In this document: piece after piece, positions 6,806-15,098 of the stretch
Numbering within the stretch: the stretch's first letter is position 1
How the letters are laid out: every line of letters begins with the position of its first letter
Source: JAJDFU01 sp964641965
GTDB taxonomy: Bacteria; Bacteroidota; Bacteroidia; Chitinophagales; Saprospiraceae
Direction of reading: 5' to 3'
NCBI GenBank assembly: GCA_964641965.1
Contig: CAZXLD010000057.1
Coordinates: forward strand, 1 to 28,236
Length of the DNA stretch: 28,236 nt
Made by a program: the position numbers and the translations under genes
The notes under the pieces: model-generated
Databases searched by the model: none
Seen by the model: the letters and a program-made list of their open reading frames with translations, nothing else
Told to the model about the DNA's origin: nothing

Positions 6806-9448
6806 TTATTTCCAGCCAACGCTATCAATCAGTTCAGCCACAACCCCGGTCCAGCCGGTTTGGTGGGAAGCACCAACACCTCGGCCATTATCCCCATGGA
6901 AATATTCATAGAATAAAATCAGATCCTGAAAAAACGGATCGTTTTGGTAGCGCTCAACTTCACCGTGTACAGGCCGTCTGCCCTTCTCGTCAGCTTTGAA
7001 CAGGGAAATCAGGCGATTGGACAATATATCAGCTACGCCATCCAGGTTTTGCAAGGTTGAACTTCCGGTAGGACATGCGATCTGGATTTCGGATCCATAA
7101 TATTTATGCAGTTCGCGCAGCGACTGGACAAGCAGAAAATTCATGGGCATCCAAACCGGCCCACGCCAGTTGGAATTGCCGCCGAACAAACCCGTTGAAG
7201 ATTCAGCAGGTTCGTATTTCAGGCCGAAGTCCTGCCCATCGATGTTGGTAACAAAGGGTGTTTCATGAATTTTGGAAATTGCCCGGACACCCCCCGCTGA
7301 GAAAAATTCCGCTTCATCCAATAGGGATCCAAGCAGTTTTTCGAGGCGTTTTCTGGGAGTTAGGGAGAGGAGTATATCCTGTCCCTCATTAAGCTCTTCG
7401 ATAACGACGTAAAATTTATTTTGAATCCGGTAGTTGCGGAACCATTTGAGTCGCTCTTTGAAATCAGGTACTTTTTCGAGTCGTTCTTTATCCAGGACAA
7501 GGGTGGCAAAGAGGCTGGAAAGCCCCACCAGCGAGCGTACTTTCAAGGGGATGTAGCGACCATCAGGCAAGGCGAGAATATCGTAGAAAAAGCCTTCCTC
7601 TTCATCCCAGGCCCCCGTCCAACCCTCGCCAATGCGGTTGAGTGATTCGGCGATGTAAACAAAGTGCTCGAAAAACTTAGTAGCCGTATCTTCAAAGGAG
7701 GGATCCTCCTGGCTGATTTCCAATGCCATGTCCAGCATATTGAGGCAATACATGGCCATCCAGCTTGTCCCGTCAGCTTGTTCCAGGTGGCCTCCTCCAG
7801 GAATGGCAGCACTCCGGTCAAAGATCCCGATATTGTCAAGCCCGAGAAAACCCCCTTGGAACACGTTTTTGTCGTTGTGGTCTTTGCGGTTTACCCACCA
7901 GGTGAAGTTGATGAGCAATTTTTGAAAAACCCGCTTGAGAAAGGCCATATCGCCCTGGCCCGTACGCGCTTTTTCAATGCGGTATACGCGCATGCAAGCC
8001 CACGCATGTACCGGTGGATTGACATCGCTGAATGCCCATTCGTAGGCTGGCAACTGCCCATTGGGACGCATATACCATTCCCGAAGAAACAAGATGAGTT
8101 GCTCCTTGGCAAAATCCGGATCCACCATAGCTAGGGGAACACAATGAAAAGCCAGGTCCCAGGCTGCATACCATGGATATTCCCATTTGTCCGGCATGGA
8201 GATGATGTCCTCATTGTTGAGTGTCATCCAATCGCTGTTCCGGCCGGCTTTCCGTCCTTCCGGTGGCGGTATTTGCCCGGGGTCACCATGGAGCCACCGT
8301 GGAATGTCTATATTGAAATATTGCTTGCTCCAGAGCATCCCTCCAAATGCCTGTCGCTGAATATTTTTCAGATCAGCATCACCATTGTTCGGAACAAAAG
8401 AGGCATAAAAGGCATCGGCTTCCGCTACCCTACTATTGAAAACCTCCTCATAGCCTTTCAACAGGGGGTTAGAGGATTTCTTCTGCTTGGATAGACGTAA
8501 ACGAATAGTTGTATGTTCCCCACCCGCAAGTTTCAATTGGTACAGCGGAGCACATTTAGTTCCCTCCTTTTTGCTTTCAACTAAATCAAAATTAGCGCTT
8601 ACAACTGCATCGTTAATACTGTCTTTTACGAAAGGAGACGAGTTTTCAAGTCCAAAAATCCGTTCCGAATTGGTTTCGTTTTCTGTAAACAATACTCGGT
8701 CAGGATTTTCAAAATATAAATAATAATCACCGAGCCTATTGTGCGAAGCTTTAACCAATTCATAGGTTTTGTTCGAGGTAGCAAGCTCCATCCCCGGCTT
8801 TTTCTCGATTAAGCCAAAACTCCACAAATTGCGAAACCAAAGCGTAGGCAACACGGACAGATCCGCCTCCTCCTCGGCCCGATTGTATATGGAAATTTTA
8901 ATTAAAATATCCTCCTCATCTGCTTTGGCATATTCGGTAAATACGTCAAAGTATCGGTTGCCGTCAAAAACCCCGGTATCGAGGAGTTCGAACTCCGGTT
9001 CTTCTTTGGACCGGTTCCGGTTGATTTCCAGAAGCTCGCCGTAGGGATAGGCCGACTGCGGATATTTATACAAATGCTTCATATAGGAATGGGTGGGCGT
9101 ACTATCGAGGTAGTAGTACAGCTCTTTGACATCTTCCCCATGATTCCCCTCAGGACCGGTCAGCCCAAACATCCGTTCTTTTAGGATAGGGTCCTTCCCA
9201 TTCCAGAGTGCGACGGCAAAACAGAGATTGCACAACTCGTCGCAGATCCCAGCGATGCCGTCTTCGCCCCAACGATATACCCGACTACGGGCGTGGTCGT
9301 GTGGGAAGAATTCCCAGGCTGTTCCGTGTTCGCTGTAATCCTCACGAACCGTACCCCACTGGCGCTCACTCAGGTAGGGCCCCCATTTCAGCCATGCTTT
9401 TTCGTTGGCGTAGTTTTCCTTTAAGCGCAGATGTTCTTTCGTCATCAT
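6806..9448 (-). CDS. GH63-type glucosidase (MGH1-like)
   Basis: An 880-residue protein of the large bacterial glucosidase group related to GH63. The N-terminal part begins with WGPYLSERQWGTVREDYS and includes AWEFFPHDHARSRVYRWGEDG. The (alpha/alpha)6 catalytic domain shows AAWDLAFH (near 430), a tryptophan-rich EQADGTSWMA segment, NWRGPVWMP (near 760) and a C-terminal FHGDNGRGVGASHQTGW. GH63 enzymes hydrolyse alpha-glucosides, including processing alpha-glucosidase I and glucosyl- or mannosyl-glycerate hydrolases. The real substrate is unknown and a compatible solute is one possibility. No signal peptide is seen. The start has two adjacent ATGs (9448 and 9445). It is followed 13 bp later by the debranching enzyme and preceded 42 bp earlier by a glucose-dehydrogenase-like SDR, a coherent glucose-release and oxidation cassette. 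Confidence 0.88.
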   Translation of the reverse strand: MMTKEHLRLKENYANEKAWLKWGPYLSERQWGTVREDYSEHGTAWEFFPHDHARSRVYRWGEDGIAGICDELCNLCFAVALWNGKDPILKERMFGLTGPEGNHGEDVKELYYYLDSTPTHSYMKHLYKYPQSAYPYGELLEINRNRSKEEPEFELLDTGVFDGNRYFDVFTEYAKADEEDILIKISIYNRAEEEADLSVLPTLWFRNLWSFGLIEKKPGMELATSNKTYELVKASHNRLGDYYLYFENPDRVLFTENETNSERIFGLENSSPFVKDSINDAVVSANFDLVESKKEGTKCAPLYQLKLAGGEHTTIRLRLSKQKKSSNPLLKGYEEVFNSRVAEADAFYASFVPNNGDADLKNIQRQAFGGMLWSKQYFNIDIPRWLHGDPGQIPPPEGRKAGRNSDWMTLNNEDIISMPDKWEYPWYAAWDLAFHCVPLAMVDPDFAKEQLILFLREWYMRPNGQLPAYEWAFSDVNPPVHAWACMRVYRIEKARTGQGDMAFLKRVFQKLLINFTWWVNRKDHNDKNVFQGGFLGLDNIGIFDRSAAIPGGGHLEQADGTSWMAMYCLNMLDMALEISQEDPSFEDTATKFFEHFVYIAESLNRIGEGWTGAWDEEEGFFYDILALPDGRYIPLKVRSLVGLSSLFATLVLDKERLEKVPDFKERLKWFRNYRIQNKFYVVIEELNEGQDILLSLTPRKRLEKLLGSLLDEAEFFSAGGVRAISKIHETPFVTNIDGQDFGLKYEPAESSTGLFGGNSNWRGPVWMPMNFLLVQSLRELHKYYGSEIQIACPTGSSTLQNLDGVADILSNRLISLFKADEKGRRPVHGEVERYQNDPFFQDLILFYEYFHGDNGRGVGASHQTGWTGVVAELIDSVGWK

Positions 9449-9490
9449 AAATTTTGGATTGAAGCAGTGTTGAGGATTTAAATTTGAAGC

Positions 9491-10312
9491 CTATCCATTC
9501 TCTGTGAAACCTGGGTAACAGGTCATGGCACCGTCGATGAAAAGCGTCGTACCGTTGATGTAATCCGATTCATCCGAAGCCAGCCATGCAGCAGCAGAAC
9601 CGATGTCGGTTGGTTGGCCGATGCGTTTGTAGGGTATGAGTTTATTGAGTTTCGTCAGTGCTTCCGGAGTCTCCCAGGCATCCCGGTTAATCGGGGTCTG
9701 GATGGCGCCGGGGGCAATGCTGTTGGCGCGTACTTTTTGCGGACCATATTCTTGGGCAATGGTTTTCATCAGCATGATGATGGCTCCTTTCGATGCTGCA
9801 TAATTGGCGTGCCCTGACCAAGGTATAATCTCATGCACCGAGCTCATGTGAATTATTTTGCCCAGTGCCGAGGATACATCTGGACGCAAGCCTCTCCGCA
9901 AAAATTCCCTTATGGCCTCGCGCGCGCACAAGAAATGGCCGGTCAGGTTTACATCCAATACAAATTGCCATTCCTTGAGCGGCATCTCATGCAATGGATA
10001 ATCGCGCTGCAAGCCGGCGTTGGGAACGACAATGTCCACCGTGCCAAAGGTGTCGATGGTTTGCTGGAACATTTTGACGACCTGGTCTTCCTTGCTGACA
10101 TCCGCTTTGATGGCAATGCCCCTGCCACACAATTCGTCGTCGCAAATGCTGTGAGCGATCTCTTCGGCAACTTCGGGTTTGGAAATGTAGTTGATGACCA
10201 CATTGGCTCCTTCCCTACCTATGGCCTCGGCTACTGCTTGACCAATTCCGGAATTGGCACCGGTGATGATGGCAGTTTGCCCGAATAATCGCTTATTGGG
10301 TTTTTGATACAT
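9491..10312 (-). CDS. SDR-family oxidoreductase, glucose 1-dehydrogenase-like
   Basis: A 273-residue classical SDR. The cofactor motif TGANSGIG (17-24), NAG (98-100), catalytic S157 or S158, and Y171/K175 in YAASK are all present. The C-terminal part (NSIAPGAIQTPINRDAW, YKRIGQPTDIG, then ASDESDYINGTTLFIDGAMT) closely matches proteins annotated as glucose 1-dehydrogenase, which oxidise glucose to glucono-delta-lactone with NAD(P)+. Substrate specificity in this group is loose, so FabG-like activity cannot be excluded. It has no signal peptide and is cytoplasmic. It is the first gene after the 139 bp gap at 10313-10451, so it may begin a separate transcript. A glucosidase and a debranching enzyme follow, and a gluconolactonase-family gene lies just upstream. 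Confidence 0.88.
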   Translation of the reverse strand: MYQKPNKRLFGQTAIITGANSGIGQAVAEAIGREGANVVINYISKPEVAEEIAHSICDDELCGRGIAIKADVSKEDQVVKMFQQTIDTFGTVDIVVPNAGLQRDYPLHEMPLKEWQFVLDVNLTGHFLCAREAIREFLRRGLRPDVSSALGKIIHMSSVHEIIPWSGHANYAASKGAIIMLMKTIAQEYGPQKVRANSIAPGAIQTPINRDAWETPEALTKLNKLIPYKRIGQPTDIGSAAAWLASDESDYINGTTLFIDGAMTCYPGFTENG

Positions 10313-10451
10313 GGTCTGTTTATGAATTAGTGGATGATGGTTATGAAAAAGCAGTTAAACAAGGACAAAAGGGTCTTTCGCCGTTTTTTGGAATAAATGG
10401 GTTAACTCCATGAACACAGCTACCCAAAACCGGCATAAGAACAAGTTAATA
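10313..10451. other. 139 bp intergenic gap inside the minus-strand array
   Basis: This is the largest break between genes in the minus-strand block, separating the small barrel gene (10452-11000) from the glucose-dehydrogenase-like SDR. It is the most likely place for an internal promoter or a partial terminator. I saw no convincing stem followed by a U-tract and no clear TAnnTTTG box on the minus strand. A short GGGT...ACCC pairing around 10399-10425 is too weak to call. Confidence 0.4.
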
Positions 10452-11000
10452 TCAATTCCCCTTTGGACGCTTGTAGGCAAAAATGCCCACTCTGAACATG
10501 ATAGCATCTACGCCTTCGCTAAACCTTGGATTTCTCAGGTAATTGACCGACATCTCCAGGCCTACACTCCGGACAGGGAACATCGCCATCCCTATTCCGA
10601 CCCCAGCATTGAAAAAGCTGTCATTCGTCGATTCTTCATTAGAATCGATGTCTACCCAGTTGTAGCCAACCGTCCCCTGACCGAATACTTTCCATGTCTC
10701 GGACCCCAAATAATACCGTACCAGTGGCGAAACACCGATTTTAAAGGATCGGGTATTCGTTTCCGATGTGTTGGCAAAAGCAAGATTAAAACCCGGTCCC
10801 ACAGCCAGGTTGTCCACGATGAATAACCCGACCACCGGATTGAGGTCAACAGCGAAGGTGTTTGGTCCCTTATCAGGTAATATCCCTCTGATCTCGAGGG
10901 TTCCACCCATTAATTTGGTGGACTTTTCAATGGCTTGAGCAAAGCTTATTTGGAACGAAATAAGCAGCAAAACAGCCGTAAATAAGCATTTCACTTTCAA
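10452..11000 (-). CDS. Small outer-membrane beta-barrel protein
   Basis: A 182-residue protein with a signal peptide (residues 1 to about 22, ending SFAQA) and a series of amphipathic strands with glycine and aromatic residues at turns (GVSPLVRYYLG, FGQGTVGYNWV, VGLEMSVNYL), ending in IFAYKRPKGN. The length and strand pattern fit an eight-stranded outer-membrane barrel of the OmpA/OmpW or porin-like type. The ligand is unknown. The reading frame begins with TTG at 11000, with GTG at 10994 as the alternative. No ATG occurs before the signal peptide, so this gene uses a non-ATG start or has lost its ATG. It follows the SMP-30 gene by 13 bp and both products are exported. Confidence 0.75.
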   Translation of the reverse strand: MKVKCLFTAVLLLISFQISFAQAIEKSTKLMGGTLEIRGILPDKGPNTFAVDLNPVVGLFIVDNLAVGPGFNLAFANTSETNTRSFKIGVSPLVRYYLGSETWKVFGQGTVGYNWVDIDSNEESTNDSFFNAGVGIGMAMFPVRSVGLEMSVNYLRNPRFSEGVDAIMFRVGIFAYKRPKGN

Positions 11001-11013
11001 ATGGTTTTGGTGG

Positions 11014-12648
11014 TTATTTATTACCGGTTTTTACCCTGACTTTGTAGAGGCTGGAATGAGCCGTCAAAAAAAGCGTTCGACCATCCTCACCCCAGGCCAT
11101 ATTGGCTGGTCGCTCCGGACCAACGAGTTTACCCAGCAAGTTGCCCTCCGGTGAAATGATCCACAGTCCTCCGGGTCCGGAGACAAAAAGGTTTCCAGCC
11201 TTATCCACTTTGATGCCATCAATGGCTTCCGCTGCATCCGTTTGGAGCATGTCGAAGAAAACCTCGGGTTCAGCAAGTGTGCCATCGGATTTTACAGGGA
11301 AACGGAATACCTGTTTGGAATGCATCACATCACGAATATCCCAGTTGCCGACATAGAGGTGCTTTTCATCCGGTGAGAAAGCAATACCATTTGGCCCCCC
11401 AATGGCCTTGGACAATAGCTCGGTTTTCCCATCCTTCACTCGATATACGCCTTGAAAATCAAGCTCTTTTCGCGAGTCATCATAGGTGTTTGGAAATCCG
11501 TAGGGTGGATCTGTGAAGTAGAGCGTCCCATCCGATTTAAGCACAAGGTCATTCGGACTGTTTAGCCTTTTACCCTGGTAGCGATCGGCAATAATCGTAA
11601 CCGGCCCCTTTCTTTCATGCCGAACGATCCGGCGGTTTCCGTGCTGACAGACGTAAAGTCTGCCTTGATCGTCAAGCGTTAGTCCGTTGGAGCCAGGTTG
11701 ATGATATTCGCCGATGTCAACACCGGCATAACCGGATTTGGTCATATAGACCATAACATTCCGCGTGACGGGATCATACTTGTAAATGACATTGGCATTG
11801 GGATCACTGAACAGCAAATACCCATCCGGATGCCAAACCGGGCCTTCGATAAATTGGAAACCATCAGCAAGCTTTTCGATCCTCGTATCCTGGTCCAGGA
11901 CCGCATCCAAGGCCGGGCTGACCCGAACAACCTTGCCCAGATCTTTCCAACTATCATCTGCCGGGTAGTCCTGGTAGAAATCAAGGGTGGCGGACCGGAT
12001 CCAGATGTAGTTGGACGGGATATCCGCCAAGGGGCCATTGATCCCGAAAATGGCTAGTTGATAGGTATCGCCAGGACGTGTGTCTTCCGTTAGAAAGACC
12101 CGATTTCGGGCATTGAAACCGCTGACCACGCCATTCCCGGATTGGCCGAAGGTCTTCCCCAACTTGCCGTTTACCCAGATTTCAGCATAATCATCCAGTA
12201 CGATCTCGAAAACCACCGTAGATCCTGTCGGGTCAAAATCGCCTACTTGCTCCGGGATGGTAATGTTCAGGCGATACCAATTGAAGCTTGCCAGGCCAGT
12301 ACCTCTACGTTCTTCAAGGGAAGTGGGATCAAGGGTTTCCCACTTACTGTCATCAAAATCAGCCCTTCCAGCTTTCGGCTCAATATCCTGGGTTTTAATT
12401 TTCTTTCCCGTTGGATAAAGCAATAAAGGATCATTGTCACTAGGGCCCGGGGCATTAAAATTTACATCGACCACCCGGGCATCGCTGTATTTCCATGCAG
12501 ACTGCATCAATTGGATGCCTTCAGGCGTTCGCAGATCGACGATCGCGTCCGCCTGGCCAATGGCCAACTCCCTTCTTTCCTGCCCTTGAACTTGCCAAAT
12601 GGCAACAAAGGAAAGGAGGACAAGCAAGCATTTAATTAAGCTTTTCAT
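11014..12648 (-). CDS. Secreted SMP-30/gluconolactonase-family protein with extra N-terminal beta domain
   Basis: A 544-residue exported protein with a signal peptide of about 22 residues (ending WQVQGQ). Residues about 25-235 form a beta-rich domain resembling a galactose-binding jelly roll (WYRLNITIP, FEIVLDDYAEIWVNGK). Residues about 255-540 form an SMP-30 six-bladed propeller. Residues at the positions of the family metal and substrate ligands are E268 (IEGPVW), N366 (NSPNDL), N420 (GGPNGIAF) and D477 (IDGIKVD). Characterised members hydrolyse sugar lactones such as gluconolactone to the acid. Placement beside a glucose-dehydrogenase-like SDR supports lactone hydrolysis, although the SDR is cytoplasmic and this protein is exported. 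A non-sugar lactone is equally possible. The ATG at 12648 is required for the signal peptide. Confidence 0.88.
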   Translation of the reverse strand: MKSLIKCLLVLLSFVAIWQVQGQERRELAIGQADAIVDLRTPEGIQLMQSAWKYSDARVVDVNFNAPGPSDNDPLLLYPTGKKIKTQDIEPKAGRADFDDSKWETLDPTSLEERRGTGLASFNWYRLNITIPEQVGDFDPTGSTVVFEIVLDDYAEIWVNGKLGKTFGQSGNGVVSGFNARNRVFLTEDTRPGDTYQLAIFGINGPLADIPSNYIWIRSATLDFYQDYPADDSWKDLGKVVRVSPALDAVLDQDTRIEKLADGFQFIEGPVWHPDGYLLFSDPNANVIYKYDPVTRNVMVYMTKSGYAGVDIGEYHQPGSNGLTLDDQGRLYVCQHGNRRIVRHERKGPVTIIADRYQGKRLNSPNDLVLKSDGTLYFTDPPYGFPNTYDDSRKELDFQGVYRVKDGKTELLSKAIGGPNGIAFSPDEKHLYVGNWDIRDVMHSKQVFRFPVKSDGTLAEPEVFFDMLQTDAAEAIDGIKVDKAGNLFVSGPGGLWIISPEGNLLGKLVGPERPANMAWGEDGRTLFLTAHSSLYKVRVKTGNK

Positions 12649-12706
12649 GGTTTCTCATTTAAATAAACCTCCGCGGGAGATTCAATTAATGAATGGAATC
12701 ATTCTG

Positions 12707-13579
12707 TTATCGCAATCCCAATGCGGCTTCTGAAATTTCCACGTCCTGATCGGCACTGGCCGCTCCGCTTACGCCAATCCCACCAACAACTACTCCGCGG
12801 TATCGAATGGGTATCCCTCCTCGCATCATATTGTAATTGGCGGTAATCAGTGAATTGCGGCCTTCGTAAATACCATCTTCGAGATTTTTGGTCGGGAAAC
12901 CGAAGAGGGCAGCAGAACGCGCTTTCTGGACAGAGACATCGGAAGCGGCAGAAAAGGTACCGGTTGCCCTAACGATATAAACCGGCATCCCGGCATCGTC
13001 GACGATAGCTACCGCTCCACCGGGAGCCCCATTCGTCTTCATGTACTTGAGGGCAATCTCACCCATACGCATCGCAGCTTCCAGGGTAATTTGTCCTTCA
13101 TGGACGTCGCTATGGGTCATGGAGGAAGCGTATTTTTTGAAAAGCCTATTCCAATTTTCGTTGGCTTTACCAATAAACATATCGGGGCCTTTTTGCTTCC
13201 ACATTCCTACGGCCTTTTTATTGCGCTGCACAAAAAGCTTACCATTAACGATACTCCAGGTTTCTACGCTACCTGGCTCGAGCATGCCCATGGCTGCGGA
13301 GACGGCACAGAAGCCGCCATACTGCGGAGCATACTTTTCCGGGTTTTGCTCGAAAGCCTTCTTGTTGGATTCCGATTGGAAATAATAAATACCACTGTTG
13401 TATTCAGCCTGGAATTCAAAACTTCCGGGTGTAGCCCTATTTTTGGTCTGAAAGGCCACCACGTCATAGCCATCCAACATAATGCCTTTCTCATTGGCAT
13501 TGACCAGGTAAGGTTGGGCCATGGTGGCGTTGGAAAAGCCCAAAAGGGCAAAAAGGATGAAAAAGCTTACTCGTTTCAT
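12707..13579 (-). CDS. Exported YHS-domain and GlcG/HbpS-like fusion protein
   Basis: A 290-residue protein in three parts. A signal peptide spans residues 1-21 (ending TMAQ). A YHS-type domain spans about 30-140 (LDGYDVVAFQ, YYFQSESNKKAFEQNPEKYAPQYGGFC). A GlcG/HbpS-like (DUF336) domain spans about 163-290 (TLEAAMRMGEIAL, GAVAIVDDAGMPV, VVGGIGVSG, ending QDVEISEAAL). YHS domains are linked to metal binding, and HbpS-type proteins bind haem or act in redox sensing. The usual YHS cysteines are missing and only C91 is seen, as in exported YHS proteins. The fusion suggests a periplasmic metal- or haem-handling role; this is inference. It lies 12 bp after a DoxX membrane protein, suggesting an envelope redox unit. 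Confidence 0.87.
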   Translation of the reverse strand: MKRVSFFILFALLGFSNATMAQPYLVNANEKGIMLDGYDVVAFQTKNRATPGSFEFQAEYNSGIYYFQSESNKKAFEQNPEKYAPQYGGFCAVSAAMGMLEPGSVETWSIVNGKLFVQRNKKAVGMWKQKGPDMFIGKANENWNRLFKKYASSMTHSDVHEGQITLEAAMRMGEIALKYMKTNGAPGGAVAIVDDAGMPVYIVRATGTFSAASDVSVQKARSAALFGFPTKNLEDGIYEGRNSLITANYNMMRGGIPIRYRGVVVGGIGVSGAASADQDVEISEAALGLR

Positions 13580-13591
13580 TTTGTTATTTGG

Positions 13592-14017
13592 TTAAGTGAT
13601 TGAAAAATTCTTTCTGCGATTGACCAGGGGTAATTCTTTCCAGTGCAGCGAAAGGAGTAGTAGGGACAAAACCAATACGATGATTGCCCTGGTAAACAAC
13701 AACCCGCCATCACCTTGCACATCGATACCCAGCTTGGTCAGATGAAAAAAAATAGCTCCTGAAATGATCCCTGTGGCAAATATGGCCCCCATGGCTTTAG
13801 TGCGTGGCAGGAGCAAGAACACAGCCGCAATCAATTCGCCTATTCCGCTTCCAATTCGGCCCCATGGCTCCATACCTATGGTTTCAAAAATGTATAGGGC
13901 AGTAGGAGCTCCGGTAAATTTGAAAAATAAGGTCTGCAGCATTATGATCACCACGGCGATGCGTGCTATCCAGCTTAGAATATCTGTAGTTTTCATTTTT
14001 TGATTTGAATTTGGCAT
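13592..14017 (-). CDS. DoxX-family membrane protein
   Basis: A 141-residue protein with four hydrophobic segments and the small-DoxX pattern: an N-terminal helix (WIARIAVVIIMLQTLFFKFTG), a phenylalanine-rich first loop, then GSGIGELIAAVFLLLPRTKAMGAIFATG. DoxX relatives are often quinone-linked or redox-associated inner-membrane proteins, but most bacterial ones have no known reaction. Two in-frame starts are possible, ATG 14017 and ATG 13996 (MKTTDILSWIA). The second begins closer to the first helix. The gene lies between the secreted VOC protein (22 bp upstream) and the YHS-GlcG fusion (12 bp downstream), so it is probably expressed with both exported neighbours. Confidence 0.82.
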   Translation of the reverse strand: MPNSNQKMKTTDILSWIARIAVVIIMLQTLFFKFTGAPTALYIFETIGMEPWGRIGSGIGELIAAVFLLLPRTKAMGAIFATGIISGAIFFHLTKLGIDVQGDGGLLFTRAIIVLVLSLLLLSLHWKELPLVNRRKNFSIT

Positions 14018-14039
14018 TCCAGTGTTGAGGGCAATTCAG

Positions 14040-15080
14040 TCATTCAAATAGGAATACAACATGCCCATCCGGCCCTCGAAGCAAGCATCCCCTGCTTACG
14101 CCCATTCCGGAATCCCTCAGGTCAACTAGGCCCCCTGAAATCATCTCGTAGTTTTGTGACACCGCTTTTTGATAGAGGGCTGCAACCTCATCTACCTGCA
14201 AGGAGGTATGCCAATGCCAGAGGTCATTCGGACGGCTATCCTTCGGGAAAGGCCGGCCGCCGGGAGGTGCCAGGTAGTCCAGAAATTCCAATCCGAAACC
14301 CCGTTCAGACCGTAATCCGGTGATCAGTAGACGGGCACCAAAAACCTGGTTAAGGTGCTCCTGCTCGGGACCATAATTCTCACTGTTTCCGGCCACCTGA
14401 AGCCCCAAGAGATCCCGGTAGAAATGCATGCTTTGGTCGGTATCTTCAATACCGATTGCCGTGTGGTCAACCCCCAAAAAAAGCCGGCCATTCGTCTCCT
14501 GCCATTTGGGGTCTCCTTTCCCCTCAGGGAAATGAATCAATTCAATATTGTGGCCGTCCGGATCGCGAAAATAGAAGGCAGAGATCCCGGCCGCTGCAGG
14601 TAGGTAATCAGGTAGTGTCTGCGGGGCAGTTGAAACATGTACCACTTTTCGTTCATAGAGCCGTTGATAAGCTTTGTCCATATCAGCTACCACAATGGCT
14701 ATATGCTGGAACCAAAGGTCATTACTCCTGGAATCATGAGGAATGGGACGACCAGTGGATGCCCCTTCAAAATCCAGCAGTTCGATGCTTTCCTCACCCA
14801 ACCTCAATGCTGCTCCTCTCACGACCAGCGTCGAATCCCTAAGTCCGAAAAGGCGCTGGATAGACTTGCCCTGCAACTCGAACTCCCCGGTCTTTTCAAA
14901 GGAAAGGACCTCCGTGTAAAAAGCCACCGCCTGGTCCAGATCGGAAACGGTAATGCTCACTTTGGAGAGGCTCCCGGTTGATTGACCATAGCTAAGCAGG
15001 CTCCCGGATAACAAACCTAAAAGGACCAGAAACCAATTTCGAATGCCTTCAATTTGGTATAGATGTTGACGTGTGGTCAC
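14040..15080 (-). CDS. Exported double-VOC (glyoxalase/dioxygenase-fold) protein
   Basis: A 346-residue protein whose hydrophobic N-terminus (NWFLVLLGLLSGSLLSYGQ, about 15-33) looks like a signal peptide. Two vicinal-oxygen-chelate modules follow. The first (about 38-185) opens with LSKVSITVSDLDQAVAFY and contains FQHIAIVVADMDKAYQ and FRDPDGHNIELIHFP. The second (about 203-346) has VDHTAIGIEDTDQSMHFYRD and ends LRGPDGHVVFLFE. Metal-type His and Glu positions are recognisable in both (HIAI...NIELIH; HTAI), but the reaction cannot be named: glyoxalase, dioxygenase and binding-protein relatives share this fold. Export is unusual for VOC enzymes. The start is GTG (15080), the only start that includes the whole signal peptide. 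The gene is 18 bp after the metallophosphoesterase-barrel gene. Confidence 0.82.
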   Translation of the reverse strand: MTTRQHLYQIEGIRNWFLVLLGLLSGSLLSYGQSTGSLSKVSITVSDLDQAVAFYTEVLSFEKTGEFELQGKSIQRLFGLRDSTLVVRGAALRLGEESIELLDFEGASTGRPIPHDSRSNDLWFQHIAIVVADMDKAYQRLYERKVVHVSTAPQTLPDYLPAAAGISAFYFRDPDGHNIELIHFPEGKGDPKWQETNGRLFLGVDHTAIGIEDTDQSMHFYRDLLGLQVAGNSENYGPEQEHLNQVFGARLLITGLRSERGFGLEFLDYLAPPGGRPFPKDSRPNDLWHWHTSLQVDEVAALYQKAVSQNYEMISGGLVDLRDSGMGVSRGCLLRGPDGHVVFLFE

Positions 15081-15098
15081 TTTTTTGCATTTATTTAG

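Noticed and set aside
9833..10288. 151-residue plus-strand frame opposite the glucose-dehydrogenase-like SDR
   Set aside because: Shadow of an SDR whose catalytic motifs are all intact; no independent signals.
10410..10826. 138-residue plus-strand frame overlapping the small barrel gene
   Set aside because: The minus-strand frame has a signal peptide and barrel strand pattern; the plus-strand product shows no features.
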